The translations under genes and the position numbers were made by a program. Positions 36,323 to 44,758 of a stretch of 64,000 nt of DNA are shown piece after piece. Origin of the DNA: Xenorhabdus mauleonii (GTDB lineage: Bacteria; Pseudomonadota; Gammaproteobacteria; Enterobacterales; Enterobacteriaceae); assembly GCF_900113945.1 (NCBI RefSeq), contig NZ_FORG01000006.1:62001-126000 (forward strand). The letters are read 5' to 3'. Numbering within the stretch: position 1 is the first letter of the stretch; each line of letters starts with the position of its first letter. Under the pieces are notes generated by a model, which was given only the letters and a program-made list of their open reading frames with translations, did not search any database and was not told the origin of the DNA.

Positions 36323-37804
36323 ATGAAAACAAATCTCCGTTGGTTGGTTTTGCTCATCATTTCCAGTGCGTTGTTCCTGATTGTGATTGATGCGACCGTT
36401 CTATACACCGCTTTACCGCGGCTGGCTCATGATTTGCGGGCCTCCGCTTCTGAAAAATTATGGATCATGAATGCCTATACCTTAACGATCGCCGGATTGC
36501 TTCCCGCAATGGGCGCATTGAGCGATCGCTTCGGTGCCAGAAAACTATTTACCAATGGGTTAGCTGTTTTTGGTGCCGCATCGCTTATGGCTGCATTTTC
36601 CCCTAGTCCCGACATGTTGATCGCAGCGCGTGTCATTCTGGCTTTCGGTGCAGCAATGATGATGCCAGCAACACTCGCCATCGTTCGCTATACGTTTGAA
36701 AACCCCAATGAACGGGCGCTTGCTATCGGCATCTGGTCAGCCGTCGCCTCAGGAGGTGCCGCGCTTGGCCCGGTTATCGGCGGGTTGCTGCTTGAATATT
36801 ATTGGTGGGGTTCTGTTTTTCTGATAAACGTTCCAATCGTTTTTATTGCACTGGCTTTCGCACTGATTTTCATCCCCAAAAGCCAGACCAACCCAGGCCA
36901 TACTTTCGATTTGATTGCCTCAATACAAATCATGCTTGGCCTGATTGGTATCACTTATGCCATCAAGGAAGTCAGCAAATTAGAGTCATCGTTGGAAACA
37001 GCAATGATAGCAGGCACCATTGGGCTGATATTCACAACCATGTTTGTGCGCCGACAATTGCGCTCGCCAAAGCCCATGATAGATTTCAGTCTGTTCCGCA
37101 ACCGGGGTTTTACAACCGGCATCATTGCAGCTTTTGCCTCCACCGCCGCGCTTGTCGGTATGGAACTCGCCATTAGCCAGCGATTACAACTTGCGATGGA
37201 GCTATCACCCTTGCAGGCGGGATTATTTATCCTACCCATAGCTATCGCTTCTTTTATTGCAGGCCCGTTGGCCGGAACAGCTATTCCCAAATTTGGCGCA
37301 GAGCGACTCATGTGGCTTTCACTCGCTTTAACTGGGCTGGGTGCCTTTGGCTATCTGTTTGGTTTGCAATCCGGCATGTTAGTGCAAATTGTGACGTTCA
37401 GTATCATTGGATTTGGTGCCGGTGCTGCTATGACTGCCGCCTCTACATCCATTATGCTTAATGTTCCGGAGAAAAATGCAGGCACAGCCGCGTCCATTGA
37501 GGAAGTCGCCTATGAATTGGGCAGCTTGCTCGGGATAGCGGTTCTCGGCAGCCTGATGGTAGCCGTTTACAGCATTTCCTTTACACTTCCTGTAGATGCT
37601 GGCATGCCAGAGCTGGCAAGGAACGGCATTGACGACGCGCTACTCGCCGCTGAACAATTGACGGAAGATGCGGCCTTATCGCTGATTCAGGCCGCAAAAC
37701 AGGCGTTCAATCATTCATTCCTGTCGGTGCTTATCGCGTCTGGGACACTGCTGCTGTTGATTGCTGGCGCAATTGCAGTGTTCGGGAAAGAAAAACGTCA
37801 TTGA
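36323..37804 (+). CDS. MFS multidrug exporter, DHA2 (14-TM) SmvA-like
   Basis: This 493-residue protein has about fourteen hydrophobic segments. DHA2 features visible are motif D1 (VIDATVLYTALPRLAHDL), motif A (GALSDRFGARK), motif B (RVILAFGAAMMMPATLAIVR) and motif C (GPVIGGLLLEYYWWGSVFLI). The closest type I recognise is SmvA of Salmonella, an exporter of cationic biocides, but similarity looks moderate, so no symbol is given. Control by the divergent TetR regulator is likely. Confidence 0.88.
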   Translation: MKTNLRWLVLLIISSALFLIVIDATVLYTALPRLAHDLRASASEKLWIMNAYTLTIAGLLPAMGALSDRFGARKLFTNGLAVFGAASLMAAFSPSPDMLIAARVILAFGAAMMMPATLAIVRYTFENPNERALAIGIWSAVASGGAALGPVIGGLLLEYYWWGSVFLINVPIVFIALAFALIFIPKSQTNPGHTFDLIASIQIMLGLIGITYAIKEVSKLESSLETAMIAGTIGLIFTTMFVRRQLRSPKPMIDFSLFRNRGFTTGIIAAFASTAALVGMELAISQRLQLAMELSPLQAGLFILPIAIASFIAGPLAGTAIPKFGAERLMWLSLALTGLGAFGYLFGLQSGMLVQIVTFSIIGFGAGAAMTAASTSIMLNVPEKNAGTAASIEEVAYELGSLLGIAVLGSLMVAVYSISFTLPVDAGMPELARNGIDDALLAAEQLTEDAALSLIQAAKQAFNHSFLSVLIASGTLLLLIAGAIAVFGKEKRH

Positions 37805-37813
37805 TTTAATACA

Positions 37814-37848
37814 TCAGAGGTACACATTACCATGCGGTGTACCTCTGA
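37814..37848. terminator. hairpin terminator between convergent MFS and membrane-protein genes
   Basis: TCAGAGGTACAC/GTGTACCTCTGA (37814-37825 and 37837-37848) forms a perfect 12-bp stem with an 11-nt loop, followed by AAATTT. The two flanking genes converge, so it probably acts on both strands. Confidence 0.75.
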
Positions 37849-37851
37849 AAT

Positions 37852-39042
37852 TTACTTATGCTTATTTCTGGCTATCTTATGCCACGCCAAAAAGCAATGT
37901 AGCTCTCTAAGGTGTTTGCTGTAATACTCCGTATTCAGCATAAAGAATACCAATAAAAATTCTAAAACAATCATAGATAAAGCGATATTGCTGTACTCCA
38001 GAATACCCATGACAAATTTGAAGCCCACCAATAAGATGACCATCAGTATAAAAAGAAAACGTGCCAAAATGAGCATTCTGAAACCTAATGTCACGCCTCG
38101 ATGAGTGAGTAGCATAGATAAGGAAGCAAACACCATGGATAATGCGGCTGTAAAAAACAAGATAGGTAGATCATTTTTATTATCAAAATGGGATAACAGC
38201 ATAAACGTTCCAATCACATAAACCTTCATCAATAAAATAGTCGCGAATACCGTCATTAATAACGCTTTTTTTGACATACCGAAATCCAGCAAATTCTGAT
38301 ATTTATTTATCCTTTTTTCTGTCATCAGCGTAGAGTCGTTTCTTTCTATTCGCAGGTTCAGTTTGTCACTTTCTTTTAGTGTGTTATTAAGATTTGTATT
38401 CAATACACAATATTGCCAAAGCATCATGAATATATTTTTCTTCTGAAAATCAGTGTGTTCATCAGATTCGCTGTTTATCTGTTTCCTCAGCAGATGATTC
38501 GTTGTTTTAAACCATAAAATTTCTGTCATGGCTTGAGAAAAAGAAGTGCTGTTTATAATAATTCTATTTGAGAAAAAATTAGAAAACACGATAATCAACA
38601 AATACCATTCGTGGTGCATATTATAGACAAAGAAGTCAAGGAAAATGATGAACAAGGCAATAAAAAAACTTAATGTATTCAGCACATTAAGAATTTTCAA
38701 AGAGGAAGTGTTACCCCTGTAAGTATAAAATGACAGTAAAGAAATAACCGAAATAATAAACATACTGGCAGAGCGACGAAATCCGGCTGCATCAGAAGAG
38801 AAATAAAAATCGTAAAAGACAATTACCAATATGATATAAGAGACAAATAACAGTACAGGAAACAAAACCAATAACACGCCTTCTTCTGAAGAGCGATTTA
38901 TGGCGGTTTTATCTTTAAGCCTTGCAATATCAGGCTCTTCGATAAGAGACGAATCATCACTTTTTATTCTATCATCTATGTTTTTATACAGACTCAAAAT
39001 ACGTTTGAATTGCCTGTTTGATAATGCTTCGGTTATATTCAT
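37852..39042 (-). CDS. polytopic membrane protein, putative T6SS immunity paralogue 1
   Basis: This 396-residue protein has about eight to nine hydrophobic segments and a basic cytoplasmic C-terminus (HKIARNKHK). The N-terminal cytosolic part has the pattern IDDRIKSDDSSL. This recalls LDDKFKNGESSL in the next gene, followed in both by a first membrane hairpin, so the two appear to be paralogues. Being last in an hcp-effector-membrane protein array, it is a candidate immunity protein or a duplicated immunity copy. No named family is recognised. It is AT-rich compared with its chromosomal surroundings. Confidence 0.6.
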   Translation of the reverse strand: MNITEALSNRQFKRILSLYKNIDDRIKSDDSSLIEEPDIARLKDKTAINRSSEEGVLLVLFPVLLFVSYIILVIVFYDFYFSSDAAGFRRSASMFIISVISLLSFYTYRGNTSSLKILNVLNTLSFFIALFIIFLDFFVYNMHHEWYLLIIVFSNFFSNRIIINSTSFSQAMTEILWFKTTNHLLRKQINSESDEHTDFQKKNIFMMLWQYCVLNTNLNNTLKESDKLNLRIERNDSTLMTEKRINKYQNLLDFGMSKKALLMTVFATILLMKVYVIGTFMLLSHFDNKNDLPILFFTAALSMVFASLSMLLTHRGVTLGFRMLILARFLFILMVILLVGFKFVMGILEYSNIALSMIVLEFLLVFFMLNTEYYSKHLRELHCFLAWHKIARNKHK

Positions 39043-39084
39043 CTCGGTAATTCCTGTTTCATTCCACTTTGCTATCTATTGTCT

Positions 39085-39762
39085 TTATTTTTTATTCTTT
39101 TCAATTCTCAGCCGTTTTTTTCTTTCCCTTTCTTTTAAGTGAGATCTGAACTCTTTCTTGCTCATTTTCATTATTTCTTTGTTATCTTTTTTTAATAACA
39201 AATGTGTCAATTTAAAAGACTTAATATCAATAATCATATTAAAAAAACACTGACTATTCATGATGGATTTTGTTAATAATGAAAGAAGAATCACAATAGA
39301 AAAATATAAAATATGCATGAAACCATATGCATAATGATAAATCAGAGAAATAACACCACTAACCAATATAATTTGATACAAAGTTCTATTTATATAAATC
39401 CCTTTTTTATCGCCACGACCTAAAAGCAAAAATACAAAAAAAACAGACAACAGAAAAGAAAACATCAGGAATATACAAGTCGCAATTGATATTGTGTCAA
39501 TACCGGATTGCATAAAGTAATGAATAAAAAAAGCCATGAGCATTGAAAAGGGCAAAATCAGGCTAAACCCCATTATGCTCAGACTAAAACTCCCCTTTAC
39601 TGTTACTGGGTTAAAATGATATTTAAATTCTTTGAATCCGATATCATTTTTCAATGATGATTCACCATTCTTAAATTTATCATCTAATTTAGTCATTTCA
39701 GCCAAGAGATTATTCAACCTCTTATTACAAATAAACCCTTTCATATTTATTTTGTTATTCAT
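39085..39762 (-). CDS. membrane protein, putative T6SS immunity paralogue 2
   Basis: This 225-residue protein has about five to six hydrophobic segments (for example LSIMGFSLILPFSMLMAFFI and ATCIFLMFSFLLSVFFVFLL) and a charged C-terminal tail (RSHLKERERKKRLRIEKNKK). The open frame extends upstream to 39861, but that would overlap the effector gene. The ATG at 39762 lies 16 bp after the effector stop and fits an operon. Immediate position after the effector makes it the first candidate for the cognate immunity protein. Confidence 0.65.
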   Translation of the reverse strand: MNNKINMKGFICNKRLNNLLAEMTKLDDKFKNGESSLKNDIGFKEFKYHFNPVTVKGSFSLSIMGFSLILPFSMLMAFFIHYFMQSGIDTISIATCIFLMFSFLLSVFFVFLLLGRGDKKGIYINRTLYQIILVSGVISLIYHYAYGFMHILYFSIVILLSLLTKSIMNSQCFFNMIIDIKSFKLTHLLLKKDNKEIMKMSKKEFRSHLKERERKKRLRIEKNKK

Positions 39763-39778
39763 TGCACTACTCTTAATA

Positions 39779-40792
39779 TCAATTTGGACGATAACCAGCA
39801 GGGTTTTCGGCGGCAAAAGAATGAATAACGCCAATAACATACTTACCGGAAGTAAATACATTTTCAGGGTTTTTAATAATGCCCGTCATTCCACTGCTGA
39901 TAAAAGCGCCACCTGAAGAAAGTGTATTGATAAGATTATTTTTAAGCGCGTTTCTAATCTGTTCGGTTGGATAACGTTTAGGATATTGGCCTAATGCTAT
40001 CAATCGTTTTATTTCTTGATTAGAAATTCCAGGGTTATAATACCGTATGATTTCTTCTGTTAATCGTTTTTTTTCATGTCGTGGCATATTATTCAACCAT
40101 TCTGATGCCTTACGAGGGGAAGTCGATCTCATTATCTTATACGTTTGATATGTTTCCTTTAGTGCTGCTGTACCAGAAGCCAAAGAAATAAAATCCAACA
40201 TAGTCGAGGTCGTCGTATACCAATCCTGTGAATCCAGCCACGCTATACGTTCAGCGCCGTCATCCCCTCCGAAAGTAAGATCAACAACTCGGTATGTACC
40301 ATTCAGACATTGAGCCCCACTCGCCAGAAACCCGCTAAAAGCTAAGCCTGAGAGTATAGTGCTAGTTCCTCCAGTAAGTGGTGTCGCTGCACCCGATCCT
40401 ACTGTTGTTGCCAAATAAGCTGCCGCTGCACCACACGCAAGTGCCGTAGAACCAATTTCCAACGCTAAATTGGGTTCAGAAACTGTTTTTTTCAGTTCGA
40501 CTTCTGGAACCGCCCCAGCTTCAAGATTGAAGATAATAATATGGGTTAATTCAGAAACAGCGGGATTGCCGCGTCTTTTCGATGGCCTCACCAAATAACG
40601 CTCATACAAACCATCTGAATAAATAATTCCAGCACCATAAAAATCACGGTGGCAATCTAAGGCATCGGCTATTGCCTTAAAGTCTAAATCAGAAGGAACG
40701 TTGTTACTAATTCTGTAGGAAAGATGAAAATCTGGCAGCTTACTTTCATCAAACTCATTCCTCAGTTGTGACGTAAGACTTTCAAATCGCAT
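39779..40792 (-). CDS. putative Hcp-associated T6SS effector with hydrophobic core
   Basis: This 337-residue protein has a polar N-terminal region (about 1-105), an alanine/glycine-rich hydrophobic stretch (about 110-165, for example LACGAAAAYLATTVGSGAAT) and a mostly helical C-terminal region. The amphipathic to hydrophobic core, with no signal peptide, is what membrane-active T6SS effectors show, and the adjacent membrane proteins fit immunity roles. A GTG at 40804 is an alternative start; the ATG at 40792 has GAGTGG upstream. It starts 25 bp after the hcp stop. I do not recognise a named toxin domain; toxicity is inferred from context. Confidence 0.6.
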   Translation of the reverse strand: MRFESLTSQLRNEFDESKLPDFHLSYRISNNVPSDLDFKAIADALDCHRDFYGAGIIYSDGLYERYLVRPSKRRGNPAVSELTHIIIFNLEAGAVPEVELKKTVSEPNLALEIGSTALACGAAAAYLATTVGSGAATPLTGGTSTILSGLAFSGFLASGAQCLNGTYRVVDLTFGGDDGAERIAWLDSQDWYTTTSTMLDFISLASGTAALKETYQTYKIMRSTSPRKASEWLNNMPRHEKKRLTEEIIRYYNPGISNQEIKRLIALGQYPKRYPTEQIRNALKNNLINTLSSGGAFISSGMTGIIKNPENVFTSGKYVIGVIHSFAAENPAGYRPN

Positions 40793-40817
40793 TTTAATTA
40801 CCACTCGTGATTGTTAA

Positions 40818-41297
40818 TTAATAAACGGTATCTTCCCAAACACAATATCCTGATGTCCCGGCAGTATGATGCTGACATACAATATCTTTATACTTAACTG
40901 CAACGACTTCTTCCGGTTGCTGATCATTATGGTTAACAGAATGCGGGTACTGCACATTCAAATTGAGTAATTTCGCATTACGTAAATTAACCGAGTAATA
41001 ACGTTCCTGACCACCTGCTTGTGATGTTCGATAGAAATCAAACATCAGGTCAAGTTCTTCATTATTTGAAATTGCCATCATTAATAACGGAGAGGATTTA
41101 TCCAGCGGCTTTACAAATTTAACGGGTTGGTGAGCTACGTTTTGTGAACGTGAAACACCATGATTAAATTGCAATACAAAGATTTGATCTTCATGCCCCA
41201 GCTGAAATTTATTACCAATAGAGTCCAGTGTAGAACAGCCTTGAGAAATCAACCCCTGAAGTTTACCTTTAATTGTTACATAAATCGAATTAGCCAT
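40818..41297 (-). CDS. hcp: orphan Hcp, type VI secretion tube/carrier protein
   Basis: Hcp hexamers stack to form the T6SS inner tube and carry small effectors in the lumen. The 159 residues match the Hcp family: N-terminal MANSIYVTIKGKLQG, HEDQIFVLQFNHGV with H.P..F.KPLDKSSPLL, a central LDLMFDFYRT and a C-terminal EVVAVKYKDIVCQHH. AAGGA lies upstream of the ATG. No tss structural genes are nearby, so it is an orphan hcp leading an effector cassette and must use a T6SS encoded elsewhere. Confidence 0.9.
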   Translation of the reverse strand: MANSIYVTIKGKLQGLISQGCSTLDSIGNKFQLGHEDQIFVLQFNHGVSRSQNVAHQPVKFVKPLDKSSPLLMMAISNNEELDLMFDFYRTSQAGGQERYYSVNLRNAKLLNLNVQYPHSVNHNDQQPEEVVAVKYKDIVCQHHTAGTSGYCVWEDTVY

Positions 41298-41478
41298 ATT
41301 ACATTAATCCTTCATCATTTTTTTATTTTACCGCCGGTGTTATAGCAGGAATTTCAACCAAAAAATACTGACAAACGCCTAAAATCAAGATCAGTCCCAT
41401 AGATAAAAACATTTGGCTTCAATAAGAAAAATATCTGTTCGTTCAATGAATTAAATTACTATTACTTTCGTTTTAGAT

Positions 41479-41512
41479 AAAAAAAATCCCTGCTTCTATC
41501 TGCAGGGATTTA
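41479..41512 (-). terminator. rho-independent terminator of the ABC permease pair
   Basis: AATCCCTGC/GCAGGGATT (41485-41493 and 41502-41510) with an 8-nt loop is followed on the minus strand by a T-run (A-run at 41479-41486). It is about 45 bp past the permease stop. Confidence 0.85.
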
Positions 41513-41553
41513 TATAAAAAATAGAGAACAAGTTACAAATAAAAATATTAACT

Positions 41554-42291
41554 TTACGTAACTATATTCGAGGTTTTTTTACGCCAAAAGCCAAAGATTG
41601 CGCTTTTTTCACGTCTCACAGAGAATCGTCTGGCAATATAATTGGCAATTAACTCCAGTGATAAACACATCACAAAATAAACCAGCGCAACAAATAAAAA
41701 GACTTCCATCGGATATACCATGCTGCGGTTATTAACTTGTGTTGCCAAAAATGATAATTCCGATACACCAACGATATAGGCAAGAGAGGTGTCTTTAATC
41801 AAGGCAATCCATTGGTTGATGAATGAGGGGATCATCATGCGTAATGCTTGCGGCAAGACAATATGCCACAAGACTTCCCAACGATTGAATCCCAGCGATA
41901 ATCCGGCACGCCATTGGCCTTCGCCGATTGCCAGAATGCCTGCTTTAACACCGTGTGCCAGATAAGCGGAAGTAATTAATGCCAACGCACAAACGACAGT
42001 CGTGATTTCGGGAATTTCCATTCCCAATATCACGGGCAACAGGAAATACGTCCAGAAAATCAGCATAATCACAGGGATGGCGCGGAAAAATCCCAATACT
42101 GCCGCCAGCAAGTTGGCCCAGAACCCGCGCAGCATCGCCAGAGCAACGCCGCCCAAGACGCCCAGTACGATAGATATCGCACCCGCCATAACGCTGATTG
42201 CCAACGTCAAAGCCGCTCCTTCCAATGGCCCGTCGGGAAACGTTCCCAACAGCAAATAGCGCCAGTTTTCTGCAATAACGGTAAAATCCAT
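41554..42291 (-). CDS. polar amino acid ABC transporter permease (GltK/HisM type)
   Basis: This 245-residue inner-membrane permease of the His/Glu/Gln/Arg/opine family has about five membrane segments. It contains the EAA loop that contacts the ATPase (SLGFNRWEVLWHIVLPQALR, about residues 140-160). It follows the other permease by 1 bp, so the two form a heterodimer. The binding protein is encoded at 44759-45607. No ATPase gene is present in the cluster, so it must be supplied from elsewhere. The substrate, probably a polar amino acid, is not fixed by the sequence. Confidence 0.88.
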   Translation of the reverse strand: MDFTVIAENWRYLLLGTFPDGPLEGAALTLAISVMAGAISIVLGVLGGVALAMLRGFWANLLAAVLGFFRAIPVIMLIFWTYFLLPVILGMEIPEITTVVCALALITSAYLAHGVKAGILAIGEGQWRAGLSLGFNRWEVLWHIVLPQALRMMIPSFINQWIALIKDTSLAYIVGVSELSFLATQVNNRSMVYPMEVFLFVALVYFVMCLSLELIANYIARRFSVRREKSAIFGFWRKKTSNIVT

Positions 42292-42292
42292 C

Positions 42293-43039
42293 TCAGTGCC
42301 CTCTCGCCAAAGTTTTCTGCTGACGCCACTGCCCCCAAGCTTCCATCACAGCAATAATGGCAATATAAAGCACGGTGGCGACACCAAATGCTTCAAAAGT
42401 TTGCAGAGTCTGGGTTTCCACTTGTCGGGAAGCATAGGAAAGTTCCGCCACGCCAATCGCCATGGTTAATGAGGAATTTTTGACGATATTCATGTATTGC
42501 CCCAATAAAGGTGGCATGGCAATTTTCAATGCCTGCGGCAGTACAACATATCGCATGGCCTGCCAACCGGTTAAACCCAAGGCGTGGGCTGCGTACTTTT
42601 GCCCGCGCCCAACCCCTTGGATGCCAGCCCGCAGCTCTTCTGCGACAAAAGGCGCTGAATAAAGTGTCAGGCCGATGAACCCCGCCAAAAATTCAAAGGA
42701 TGGCCATTCCAGTTCCAGACCGAAGATTGTTGCTTCATGGGGCGTATTCAACCACATCATTGCACCTTGCGGTAAAATTTGGCCGGATGCGAAATACCAG
42801 AAGAACAGTTGAACCAGCAAGGGGGTGTTACGAAATAGGGTCGTATAAGATGTAACCAGCCAACGCAGTGGCCTGATTTGTCTATCCCGCGCCGCGGCAA
42901 TCACGAAGCCCAGTAAAGTGGAGGAAACAATGGCACAGGCCGAAAGCCACAAGGTAATCAGAAAACCCTGCCAAAGCCATTGTAGATATTCGGGAGCCAA
43001 TAAGTGCTCGGTAATAAATTGCTCAAACATAACATTCAT
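42293..43039 (-). CDS. polar amino acid ABC transporter permease (GltJ/HisQ type)
   Basis: This permease is the partner of the 245-residue one. It carries HisM-family segments and the EAA loop (ALGLTGWQAMRYVVLPQALK). Length depends on the start. The frame is open to a GTG at 43081 (262 residues); ATGs at 43039 (248) and 43030 (245) are nearer family length. None has a strong ribosome-binding site, so 43039 is a compromise. It lost direct adjacency to its binding-protein gene because effector genes lie between them. Confidence 0.85.
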   Translation of the reverse strand: MNVMFEQFITEHLLAPEYLQWLWQGFLITLWLSACAIVSSTLLGFVIAAARDRQIRPLRWLVTSYTTLFRNTPLLVQLFFWYFASGQILPQGAMMWLNTPHEATIFGLELEWPSFEFLAGFIGLTLYSAPFVAEELRAGIQGVGRGQKYAAHALGLTGWQAMRYVVLPQALKIAMPPLLGQYMNIVKNSSLTMAIGVAELSYASRQVETQTLQTFEAFGVATVLYIAIIAVMEAWGQWRQQKTLARGH

Positions 43040-43081
43040 CGCATAAGCAAAGGGGTTTAAGAGGTAATGGAACGAAAACAC

Positions 43082-43500
43082 ACGTTAAGAATATAATTCA
43101 TTGTTTATATTTAATGTTCTCAATTCTTCCTTCAGAATACTTCCGGTAATCTGAAAGTATAATGTCCCAGCATGTTAATATAACCATGAGTCAGTGGCTA
43201 CTGGCGCGCAATATTTTCCCCTTTACGTTTCACCAGTACAGCGAAAGTATGGTCAGGATTCCCACATATAATCGGCAAGATGTGTTCCACTTTAGAGCCC
43301 GGAATGGCCCTATGGATTCAGATGACCTAGACAGAACGCGGAATATTCCCAAACTGCTTCAGGTATTGAGCGTCACATACAATCATATTAAATAAACCCA
43401 GTCGTAGTTATGAACCAGCAGTTGATTGTGGCAGTTAAAGGGGAGTACTCCCTTTGAAAAGGTATAACCCCCTTATTAACCTTGTTTAGCATGTTTATTT
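43082..43500. other. 419-bp gap between ABC permease and immunity gene
   Basis: This gap holds no convincing gene. A 77-codon plus-strand frame at 43162-43395 (MSQHVNITMSQWLL...) has no clear ribosome-binding site and no recognisable domain. It may be a relic of inserted DNA. A TATAAT lies at about 43158, just before that frame. No repeat element is obvious. Confidence 0.4.
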
Positions 43501-43890
43501 TCAATTGAAAATATAGTGTTCTGGGGTCATATCAAAGTAAGAAGGAGTTGTTAATGAACATTCTTCTGCTGATATAATTGATGAGGCTATGAAAATAGCA
43601 GATTTTTTTTGCTTATCGATATATGGAATAGATACTTTTATTGTTTGAGCATACAGTTGCCCCCAATCTTTAAAAGTAATTGGTTTATTCCCTTCTACTA
43701 ATTTAGTTCTCTCAATTAAGGAAGAAGTTGCTTTCTCTCGATCAAGCTGCTTGTCTTTCTCGAATGCTGCATCTATCACTTTTTGAGCTGCCCAAGATTT
43801 GACTGTAGCGCAATAATCCAAATCTTCTTTCGTTGAAGATAATGCAATGCTAGGAACACATAACATTATTAGTAAGATAAATTTTTTCAT
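43501..43890 (-). CDS. secreted partner of the Tlde1-like effector, putative periplasmic immunity protein
   Basis: This 129-residue protein begins with a Sec signal peptide (MKKFILLIMLCVPSIALSS, cleavage near residue 19) and has two further cysteines (DYCATV, EECSLT) that could form a disulfide. Mature size is about 110 residues and mainly helical. It starts 1 bp after the Tlde1-like effector gene. Periplasmic location and tight linkage are what a neutraliser of a peptidoglycan-targeting effector needs. The family is not recognised, so the immunity role rests on context. Confidence 0.7.
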   Translation of the reverse strand: MKKFILLIMLCVPSIALSSTKEDLDYCATVKSWAAQKVIDAAFEKDKQLDREKATSSLIERTKLVEGNKPITFKDWGQLYAQTIKVSIPYIDKQKKSAIFIASSIISAEECSLTTPSYFDMTPEHYIFN

Positions 43891-43891
43891 A

Positions 43892-44251
43892 CTATTCTAC
43901 CACTAACTCCCTATCTACAGAGCTGATTATTTCCCGTCTTGCATCTGGCCCGACAATGATACAACCTTCCGATGCTTCCCCTGGATGTTCTCTACTATCA
44001 CCATGAATTCTAAAAAGATTCCTACCATACATATTATTGCAATTGCAAGGTTCTAAAATGATAGTCATTGGCCCTTTACTGCTTGTATATCCCCCTATAG
44101 TATATCGTCCTCTAGGAATAGGCCCTTTCCCACGCACTGATTCTGACGCAGGATTATTCTTATGAACCCCTTTGCCACTATAGCCACCACGATAAACTAA
44201 TTTATCGTTATGATATAAATCACCTGAGTATTGATGGTAAATCCAAACCAT
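43892..44251 (-). CDS. Tlde1-like T6SS effector (L,D-transpeptidase-like, DUF2778)
   Basis: This 119-residue protein matches the tlde1 domain, T6SS effectors that act on peptidoglycan tetrapeptides as L,D-carboxypeptidase/transpeptidase-exchange enzymes in the periplasm of target cells. Visible motifs are WIYHQYSGDLYH, GGYSGKG..KNNPASE, GPIPRGRYTIGG, and the catalytic block FRIHGDS...ASEGCIIV with His and Cys. It lacks a signal peptide, as expected for T6SS cargo. A TTG at 44284 would extend it into a repeat; the ATG at 44251 with AAGGA upstream is better. It has no fused Hcp, VgrG or PAAR domain. Confidence 0.85.
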   Translation of the reverse strand: MVWIYHQYSGDLYHNDKLVYRGGYSGKGVHKNNPASESVRGKGPIPRGRYTIGGYTSSKGPMTIILEPCNCNNMYGRNLFRIHGDSREHPGEASEGCIIVGPDARREIISSVDRELVVE

Positions 44252-44265
44252 TTGAAAATTCCTTA

Positions 44266-44328
44266 TATGCCCTTCGTTTTTCAAGTTGTTTCTTTATTGG
44301 TTGCAACTTGAAATCCGTTGGGTATAGA
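44266..44328 (+). repeat. internally deleted ERIC-like element
   Basis: CTTCGTTTTTCAAGTTG, TTTCTTTATTGGTTG and CAACTTGAAATCCGTTGGGTATA preserve both ends of the element seen at 25103-25295. The whole core (about 130 bp) is missing. It lies directly upstream of the Tlde1-like gene, on the side from which the pair is transcribed. Confidence 0.7.
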
Positions 44329-44758
44329 TATCTATTTATATAAACAATAAAAATTAAGCACATTAAAATGAAGTATTGTAAATGCTCATATTCACTCTAT
44401 CATGAATTTATTTAATTACTCAACAATGATGATAGCTAATCATCAGAAAATGACATTAACTTATATTGGAATATTCCGATTTACATTTATAATTTAAACC
44501 ATTGGCATTATACGAGTTAGACTTATTCTAATTTAATTTCAATTATATTTTTTAAAAGGTAAATTTTATATCCTGAGCATTCGCCTAACATGTTTAATTA
44601 ATTAAATACATAAGATAATTCTCAGCCTATTTTTTAGATATAAATTTCATGAGAATAAATTCACATTTTGTCTTAATCATTCTATTTGCCCTCAATCTAC
44701 GCAAACAGCAAAGCCCCACGGTCGCGGGGCTGGTATCAAATGCTGCTTTAAAAAAAGA
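44329..44758. other. 430-bp AT-rich gap between Tlde1-like gene and binding-protein gene, with terminator
   Basis: No gene is visible. The only structure is the hairpin AGCCCC/GGGGCT at 44712-44717 and 44726-44731, about 28 bp past the stop of the minus-strand binding-protein gene. A weak T-rich tail follows on that strand. It probably ends that transcript, so the permease genes beyond the inserted effector pair need another promoter. Confidence 0.6.

Noticed and set aside
43162-43395. 77-codon plus-strand frame as a gene
   Set aside because: No ribosome-binding site, no recognised domain and no coding context; possible relic, noted in the gap entry.
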